Positions 1 through 6,400 of a stretch of 18,694 nucleotides of DNA are shown here, piece after piece. Under the pieces are notes generated by a model. It was given only the letters and a program-made list of their open reading frames with translations, made no database searches and was not told the origin of the DNA. Within the stretch, counting starts at the first letter, position 1, and each line of letters begins with the position of its first letter. A program made the position numbers and the translations under genes. The stretch spans positions 1 through 18,694 of the forward strand of contig JBJXHC010000119.1 in the NCBI GenBank assembly GCA_046160825.1, in the 5' to 3' direction. This DNA is from JBJXHC01 sp046160825. Lineage in GTDB: Bacteria > Bacteroidota > Ignavibacteria > UBA10030 > UBA6906.

Positions 1-93
1 GCCTGGTCCCGTTGATTGGTGAATCCTATCTGTCAACTTTTTCCAGGACGGGACATTCATTGCTTACTGCTGATTGATAATTGTTAATTGTGT

Positions 94-993
94 TCAGTAC
101 CTTTCCACTCTCACACTCGAAACCCCGGCTTCAATATCAATATAGATCTTGGTGTTGGCGGAGTCGAAATTCTCCGTGCGGTAGATGTCATCTTCAATCC
201 GTTCAAAGCCGGGAAAGCGTCGGGAGGTGAGTCCGGTCTCCGTGGTAATTTCGCAGCCCGCAGCGGCAGGGACTTCTATCCGCAGTGAGGAAGCTCCGGC
301 ATCCACACTGACGCGGGTCTCCGGCACCAAAGTGCCGAGTATAATCGTGAGACTCGCAGCGCCGGCATCAATCGTCAGGTTCTCCAATCTGAACGGACTC
401 AGGTCAAGCTCACCTTTGGTTGCACCGCAATTAATATCAATGTCCCACACAGGGGCGTCGCTGAGTCGTACGTCCACCTTGTTACGCGATTGGCCAAAAC
501 GCCATGTGCGGTTCGTCCCTTCGAGTGAAAAGCGTACATCGGCTTTCCTGTCGCTGATCTCCGTATGCAATCCGTACCGACCGATGTTGGTGGAGATCGA
601 GGCAGAGAATAATTCGGGCGTGGTTCCCGTCAGTCGAAAAGTCCCCGCGCCAAAATCGAGGCTCAGCGTCGCACGTTCGATGCCCGGATCATACGGCTCG
701 CTAAACTCATCAACGTACGGGTCGGGACCCCACTCTTCATCATCGCCGTGTATCCACGCCAGCGAGACTGCCCAGAAGATCGTGCAGGCAAGCAGCAGCG
801 CAGCGACAATGGTGACGGTGAGTTTGATTGCTCTCTGCGTAACAAGCTTCGAGACTCCCCAAAGAATCAGCACAAGCGGCCACAGCTTCCACACTGAACC
901 GACATCGACGCCTGATGGAAGCAAACGATCAAGCAGGAACAGGAATCCCACTGCAACAAGCAGAGCGCCCCAGAATACTCTTCCGGTTTTCAT
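94..993 (-). CDS. LiaF-like membrane protein with C-terminal beta-rich (adhesin-like) domain
   Basis: This 299-residue protein starts with three hydrophobic segments at about residues 7-25, 34-50 and 58-80. The first two form the helical hairpin typical of the LiaI/LiaF-like (DUF5668) membrane region, including a WPLVLILWG motif. Residues from about 105 onward are predicted to be repetitive beta strands ('LSLDFGAGTFRL', 'IDAGAASLTIIL', 'VDAGASSLRIEV', 'IEAGVSSVRVERY'), as in the C-terminal domain of LiaF and DUF4097-type proteins. LiaF-family proteins modulate envelope-stress sensing in Gram-positive bacteria; in Gram-negative lineages the role is not established, so only membrane location and family are supported. 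The start is well supported: AGGGAGGA lies just upstream, inside the last codons of the preceding gene, whose stop is 3 bases away, so the two genes are co-translated. No sensor kinase or regulator is visible beside it. Confidence 0.8.
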   Translation of the reverse strand: MKTGRVFWGALLVAVGFLFLLDRLLPSGVDVGSVWKLWPLVLILWGVSKLVTQRAIKLTVTIVAALLLACTIFWAVSLAWIHGDDEEWGPDPYVDEFSEPYDPGIERATLSLDFGAGTFRLTGTTPELFSASISTNIGRYGLHTEISDRKADVRFSLEGTNRTWRFGQSRNKVDVRLSDAPVWDIDINCGATKGELDLSPFRLENLTIDAGAASLTIILGTLVPETRVSVDAGASSLRIEVPAAAGCEITTETGLTSRRFPGFERIEDDIYRTENFDSANTKIYIDIEAGVSSVRVERY

Positions 994-996
994 GGA

Positions 997-1254
997 TTAT
1001 CCTCCCTGTTTGTTGCGCCAGGAATTCCAGAGGAGCGAAGCGCCGATGGCAACAAGAATCAGCGGCCAGTAGTCGCCGAACTCAAAGTCCGGGATGAAAT
1101 TGCGCATCAGAAAGAGTGCGCCGATAACGATGAGAACCACGCCGCCGGTAATGCTGCTGGAGGATTTCTTCGGGGGCGGAGGCGTGGGTTGAGTCGAGGT
1201 TTGGTTCGGTTCCATAAGTTGACCAGTGGTTGTGAGTGGTGGTAATTTATCCAT
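997..1254 (-). CDS. small LiaI/DUF5668-like two-helix membrane protein
   Basis: This is an 85-residue protein, or 72 residues if translation starts at the internal ATG at 1215, which would begin 'MEPNQTSTQ'. Neither start has a clear Shine-Dalgarno sequence. The proline- and serine-rich N-terminal part is followed by two hydrophobic segments, 'GGVVLIVIGALFLMRNFI' and 'YWPLILVAIGASLLW'. They have the same hairpin pattern and the same WPLIL motif as the N-terminus of the larger gene downstream. It is therefore a stand-alone copy of the DUF5668 membrane hairpin without the soluble domain. The stop codon is 3 bases from the next gene's start, and its last codons supply that gene's ribosome binding site, so the pair is an operon and the products probably interact in the membrane. 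Function is not known. Confidence 0.7.
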   Translation of the reverse strand: MDKLPPLTTTGQLMEPNQTSTQPTPPPPKKSSSSITGGVVLIVIGALFLMRNFIPDFEFGDYWPLILVAIGASLLWNSWRNKQGG

Positions 1255-1361
1255 GCAAACAAGGCTGTAACTAGGACGGAATCGCCGGGAAAGTGTTACA
1301 ATTTCGTTGGCAAATTATGGAGCAATGGGATGAAATGCAAGGCGGGATACAAAAAGCGGAA

Positions 1362-1446
1362 AGCGGAATTTGGAGAGCGGAATTCGGGAGAGCGGAACTC
1401 GGAGAGCGGAACTCGGAGAGCGGAATTTGGAGAGCGGAATTTGGAT
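1362..1446 (+). repeat. 14-bp direct tandem repeat, six units
   Basis: Six consecutive copies of a 14-base unit, AGCGGAAYTYGGAG, are present; the second unit has one extra G. Units begin at 1362, 1376, 1391, 1405, 1419 and 1433, and a degenerate half unit (AAAGCGGA) precedes them. The array lies in the 281-base gap between the HTTM gene and the small membrane-protein gene. Translated by chance it gives the 'SALQIPLSEFRSP' type of spurious peptide. I see no promoter or gene in the rest of the gap. Confidence 0.9.
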
Positions 1447-1535
1447 GGTGGACTCTGGAACGGACTAGCCCGGAAAGAGCAAGCAATCTAACGTCCTATC
1501 AACAAAAACTGACCAGCCCCGCTACAGGGCGTCGC

Positions 1536-2669
1536 TCATGCAGTCTTCTTCCCCAACACCCTCTTGACAAATGGGACAAGGTGCATGATTGCAATAACGA
1601 GTGCTGCGGTGTGTGTGACAAATGCCTCTACCATCACCGGACGGAACCCGAACATTTCCGATACGGAGTGGAATGGCGACGGCCACGTGAGTGTGATGTC
1701 CTCACTCGAGAAATGGATGATGGAGAGAAATGCGAGGACTGCCACCGACACGATGACAAGGTTCCTTCCTGTAAAGAACCGTTTGAAAAAGTCTTCTATC
1801 CCCTTCCTACGTACGTATGCAATGATCGGTACCCAGCTCATGAATGCCATATATGTCGTGAAGTTATCAAGGAATGCGATATTGAGAATCAAAAGATTCA
1901 TGAAATGAAAAACAACCGCAACGAGCATGAAGAAATTGAGAAGCCGGCGATGCAGAAAAGCAATCACAAAACCGACCTCAAAGAATATCGTAGCCCAATC
2001 CATCGACTCCCAGAGGAAATCGTTGGTGAGATTGATGAACATCGGTGCCAGGAAGTCCTGCCTCTGGACGATGTAGTAATTCTCGACGAGATGGTACCGG
2101 ATGGCATGCGATGACAGATCCAGCCATCCGCCGAGAAGTTTTGGAATGCCCGATGTGACGAACGCAAAACAGAGCATCCACGCGAGCAACGTCAGTGGCC
2201 AGCACTTTACAGGAAACCGTGTACGATTCGGCGAGAGAGCATCCAGTGAATACGCATTGCCCCAATTGGAGAATGCCATGACGCCGGGAATAAGCAGCAA
2301 GAGAATATTGTGATCTGCCTTCCCAAAGGCATACGTAAAACTGTGTCCGACAAGGAGCGCTACTGTGAGAAGTATTGAAACCAGGCGCGTGCGATATCCA
2401 AAAAGCAGGAAGACGAACAAGAGTCCAATCCCCGCGCTCAGCGTTGCGAGAAACCAGAAAGGGGGAAACGCACCGAAAAATGTTCCCATGCTGAGAGGAA
2501 GTGGACGGTAGAAATAATCGGGATTCTGTTCAATCCAAGTGAAGTTCGGTATACCACCGATAAGCAGGAAGTATCCCGCATAGAATATCCGGTAGAGTGC
2601 CAGACCCTCCAGCGGAACGCTATGGGCGTTCTCAAGCCATCTATCGAATTTTTCTACCAGCTTGTTCAT
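1536..2669 (-). CDS. HTTM-domain (vitamin K-dependent gamma-carboxylase-like) membrane protein
   Basis: This 377-residue multi-pass membrane protein has hydrophobic segments at about residues 25-40, 70-92, 96-112, 120-133, 157-174, 225-240, 244-265, 270-287, 303-318 and 352-368. The pattern 'LALYRIFYAGYFLL' near the N-terminus and 'CFAFVTSGIPKLLGGW' at 168-183 match the HTTM family, which includes the integral membrane half of vitamin K-dependent gamma-glutamyl carboxylase. By eye, 'SGIPKLLGGW' aligns with the segment of the human enzyme holding its proposed catalytic-base lysine, and Lys177 occupies that position. The large lumenal domain of the eukaryotic carboxylase is absent, so the substrate and even the reaction are unknown. 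The start is 6 bases after the stop of the upstream hypothetical gene, indicating an operon; no Shine-Dalgarno sequence is visible. Confidence 0.8.
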   Translation of the reverse strand: MNKLVEKFDRWLENAHSVPLEGLALYRIFYAGYFLLIGGIPNFTWIEQNPDYFYRPLPLSMGTFFGAFPPFWFLATLSAGIGLLFVFLLFGYRTRLVSILLTVALLVGHSFTYAFGKADHNILLLLIPGVMAFSNWGNAYSLDALSPNRTRFPVKCWPLTLLAWMLCFAFVTSGIPKLLGGWLDLSSHAIRYHLVENYYIVQRQDFLAPMFINLTNDFLWESMDWATIFFEVGFVIAFLHRRLLNFFMLVAVVFHFMNLLILNIAFLDNFTTYMAFMSWVPIIAYVRRKGIEDFFKRFFTGRNLVIVSVAVLAFLSIIHFSSEDITLTWPSPFHSVSEMFGFRPVMVEAFVTHTAALVIAIMHLVPFVKRVLGKKTA

Positions 2670-2675
2670 GTGGTG

Positions 2676-3212
2676 TTATTTCAAGAAAGTGGTTTCGACA
2701 TTCTTTTCCGAGCCGCGTGTGATGGTGATCGGAATTTCATCCATCCGGTAGCTGAAGGTCACCAGATTGAACTCGACCTTTTCAATATCGTCTCTGTCAA
2801 GCGTTGCCTTTAATCGTTCCCTCAGCCAGACTTTGAATGCCGTGTAGTGGTCTTCGCGCCGAAGAATATAGCGGCGCAACTCATAGGTTTGAATACCCAG
2901 CGTGAATTTCTTCGGGTTACTGATCTTGCTCATCCCTTTTTCTTCCAACGTCCTGTAGATTTGCTGAACGAACCAGGGTTGCACGCGATTGAACACGCGC
3001 TGGTAGTTTATGTCCTGTGTTTTCCCGTCAGCAAAGTGAACAAGGATTTCGGGACGCGTGAACCACTGCACTCCGGATTTGTCGGGAATTCTATAAAAGG
3101 AAGGATGAATGACTGCCGGGTAGGGCTCGGAGCCTTTCAGATAGATCGCAAACTGCACGCACATGATAATCGTGACGACGATAAATGCCTGTCGTGCTTT
3201 CTTCGGATTCAT
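2676..3212 (-). CDS. hypothetical single-pass membrane-anchored protein, partner of HTTM gene
   Basis: I do not recognise this 178-residue protein. Residues 8-25 form one uncleaved hydrophobic helix (FIVVTIIMCVQFAIYL) after a short basic N-terminus, so the rest probably faces the periplasm. The soluble part is charged and mixed alpha/beta, with tyrosine- and arginine-rich stretches such as 'YELRRYILRREDHYTAFK' and a final beta-like segment 'FNLVTFSYRMDEIPITITRG'. No catalytic motif stands out. Six bases separate it from the HTTM gene, so the two are almost certainly co-transcribed; a membrane complex or accessory role is inference from that arrangement. No Shine-Dalgarno sequence is evident at the ATG. 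Confidence 0.6.
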   Translation of the reverse strand: MNPKKARQAFIVVTIIMCVQFAIYLKGSEPYPAVIHPSFYRIPDKSGVQWFTRPEILVHFADGKTQDINYQRVFNRVQPWFVQQIYRTLEEKGMSKISNPKKFTLGIQTYELRRYILRREDHYTAFKVWLRERLKATLDRDDIEKVEFNLVTFSYRMDEIPITITRGSEKNVETTFLK

Positions 3213-3334
3213 TTCGACGCCAATGCAATGTGAGATACAGAATCAAATGCCATCCCCTACACTCCAACCGCTTCAACAATACTGAAATAACGCATGAAAG
3301 TAAAATCCGCGTAGTGCTACGGTTTAAACCATTC

Positions 3335-3448
3335 GGTCAAGCGAGACGCCCGCCTACCGGCGAGGCAGGCTTGACCTACTCCTCAGATCAATATAGTGGG
3401 ACAAACCCCGCCACAAAACGGCGGGGCAGGCTGTTGCCGTTTGTCCAC
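3335..3448. repeat. pair of nested stem-loops (REP/terminator-like element)
   Basis: Two complex inverted repeats lie 19 bases apart. The first (3335-3376) has perfect 8-base outer arms, GGTCAAGC and GCTTGACC, enclosing an inner hairpin of GCCCGCCT (3348-3355) with AGGCAGGC (3363-3370), one mismatch. The second (3396-3448) has outer arms GTGGGACAAAC and GTTTGTCCAC with one bulged base, around a perfect inner hairpin CCCCGCC (3406-3412) with GGCGGGG (3420-3426). They lie about 50 bases after the stop of the 1618-residue gene and could end its transcript, but no U-run follows either stem. The repeated outer/inner design resembles dispersed REP-like elements. Confidence 0.65.
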
Positions 3449-3498
3449 TGCGCCTACCCGAACAATGAAACCTTAGCGCTACTAAAATCCGATGCAGT

Positions 3499-6400
3499 TC
3501 ACTTCAGCAGAACCATCTTTCTTGCTTCAACGAATCCATCCGCCGTGAATCTGAAGATATATGTTCCTGATGATTGCGGCTGGCCATTATCATCGCGACC
3601 GTCCCATTCCACAACCTTCGAACCCGGCTGCATGATTTCCTTGTGCAACATGCGGACCTGCCGGCCAAGGATATCATAAATCACGAGACTCACTTCCGTC
3701 AGGACACTGACAGTATATCGAATCATTGTGGTTGGGTTGAACGGGTTGGGGAAGTTATCGTACAGGAAGTAGTCCTTCGGACGTGCGAGCGACACCGCTG
3801 CTTCATACTCCTGGCTTCCTGCGTTTCCCGACGCGGTTAATGTGAATGATACCGGGTCAGTGATTCGTTCCGTTCTGGAACCGGAGGACGGAACTTCACC
3901 AATCCCGCCATTCAGGAAGACTGATTGGGCGTTGGCAACACTCCAATGAAGCGTCACCAATCCACCATCAGCCGGAAGCGAATCGGGAGTCACGAGAAAC
4001 ATCGCTATAGGTGCATTGAATGTTGCGGACTTGAGTACGCGCAGTTCGCCGAGGGAAATATATCTTCCCGCACCTCCGGGCACACCGGCAATCCGAATGG
4101 CATCACCCACGGTTTCCGGAAACCTGATATCAAACATCTCGTAGTGAACACCATTGCCACCGGCATACGGCGGCGAGATGGTCCATTCATCAACATCAAT
4201 CCACATTCCTCCCACCCTGACTTGAACGGACAGTTCATCAAACCAACCTCCGTCGGGGAAGTGCATGCCTTCCTGAAAGAACATCCCAGTAAATATCTGT
4301 GGCGACGAGAACTGGTAGCCGATCCATTCAAATATCTTGGTGACGTTGCCATTCTTCGTATCGTATTGCTCAAGGGGATTGGTAGTATTCACCGGCGGCG
4401 CAAAACCGTCCCTGATAATTTCTATGTTGGGGTTACCCGAACCTGTTGGTGCAGTTGTGAGCGCCTGAATATCGCCGTTGATGGTAATATCCGCCGGACC
4501 GACATCAGGCAAAGGAACGACGATGGTGGCCGAGTAGTTGTACGAGCCTGTTGAGTTTGCAACAGTGAGAGTATACACAGTCGTCGTACCGACAACCAAC
4601 TCCAACGACCCGTTTTCATCCACGCTGCCGATGCCATTATTGATGAAACGCGAATCCGCATTGGTCGACGACCAACTCAAGGTGATGTTGCCACCTCCAC
4701 TGGGCAAGGTGTCGGGAGAAATCGTGAGCGAACCGAGCGGTAATGGCATTGCTGATCCACGAACAACGACTGGCGCAGAGATAGTCGATGCTCCGGAACT
4801 ATTCACGAGCGTGAGATGAAGCGTTCGTGAACTCGTTACGCTTGCAGTTGTGGCACCGTTGACAGGCACTGTTCCAATGTTATGGTCGATTGAGGCCGAG
4901 CTGGCGTTGTTCGAGACCCAGATAAGAGTGACGTTTCCCCCACCTTCCGGCAAGGTATCCGGCACAACGACAAACGTTCCCGAAGGACGGGGAGGCGCTC
5001 CTGCAACAGAGATATTCACACTGGCCTCGTGTTGTCCGGTAATGTTTGAAAGAGTCAGCCGGTATTCACGTGACGACGTGACAAGCACATTGACCGAACC
5101 GTTGACCGGCACACTGCCGATGCCATGATCCAGTGCAGCATCCTGCGCATGAGATGAGACCCACACGAGCATCACCGACCCACCACCCGGCGGCAGGGAA
5201 TCCGGTATAGCCACAAACGTTCCTGTCGGCACAGGCGGCACTCCGCCCACAACAACTGAAACTGTGAGTACAATGCTTCCAACGGGATTGGTTAAAGTGA
5301 TGGCGTAGTTTGCTGAGGACGTCAGATTCACATTGAGTGAACCGTTCACAGGCACGGCGCCAATACCGTTATTGATCGACGCGCTGGTTGCGTTGTCTGA
5401 AACCCAGATGAGTGTCACATTCCCGCCTCCGACTGGCAGACTGTCGGAAGAAACGAAGAATGTGCCGGTCGGTAATCCGGAAACCTGTTGAACAAATACA
5501 GGCACGGCGAGTTCTTGAGTGCCGGTGGAGTTCGTGAGCGAGAGCCGGAAAACCGTTGAGGCCGCGACGTTGACTGCCAGCGAGCCGTTGAGTGCGACAG
5601 TGCCCACGCCATTGTCAATCGATGCACTCGTTGCGTTCTGCGACGACCACGAGAGTGTGACGATTCCTCCACCCGGCGGAAGTGTATCTGGCGTCGCGCT
5701 GAATGATCCTGTCGGTGATGGAAGCGAGCCCCCAATCCGCACTGAAGCAGAGAGTACCTGGCTTCCGGAAGAATTTGAAAGCGTCAGAGCGTATGTGGTC
5801 GGTGAAGTCACTGTTACTGTACGAAATCCATTGACGGCCACCGGACCGATGCCGTTATCAATCAGAGCCGAAGTTGCATTGTCCGAAACCCAAATGAGAG
5901 TAACTTGACCCCCTCCTATCGGGAGTGAATCAGGCGTTGCGACAAACGTTCCACCGGGGACAGGCATCGCGGCACGGACGTACACAGTCTTCTCGAGAAC
6001 CTGATTCCCACCCGGATTCGATAAGGTCAGACGGAACAGCGTCGTGGACGTAATGCTTGTGACAAGCGATCCGTTGAGCGAGACCGAATCGATTCCGTTG
6101 TTGATACTTGCGCTGGTTGCGTTCGATGATACCCAAATGAGTGTAACATCACCACCCCCTGCAGGAAGTGTATCGGGTGTGACAATAAAAGTACCGGCCG
6201 GAGATGGGAGCGAGCCTTCGACTGTCACGGGAACACTCAACACCTGGGAACCAACTGCGTTGCTGATTGTAAGTCTGAATGTGGTGGATGTCGTCACCGT
6301 CACCTGAGTGGATCCGCTGAGCGTGACATTTCCGATGCCGTTATTGATGGAAGCTGAGGTGGCATTTGATGATGACCAGTTGAGAGTGACGGTACCTCCG

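Noticed and set aside
185..1072. Long plus-strand open frame (295 codons) opposite the LiaF-like gene
   Set aside because: It has no domain, is serine/arginine-rich as expected of an antisense frame, and lies fully over a recognisable gene with a strong ribosome site.
1271..1486. Minus-strand 71-codon frame through the tandem repeat
   Set aside because: It is a translated repeat ('SALQIPLSEF') with no ribosome site and no family.
1293..2114. Plus-strand open frame of 273 codons across the 14-bp repeat and the HTTM gene
   Set aside because: Its N-terminus is the translated tandem repeat and the rest is antisense to a membrane protein; the His/Cys/Glu-rich composition is an artefact.
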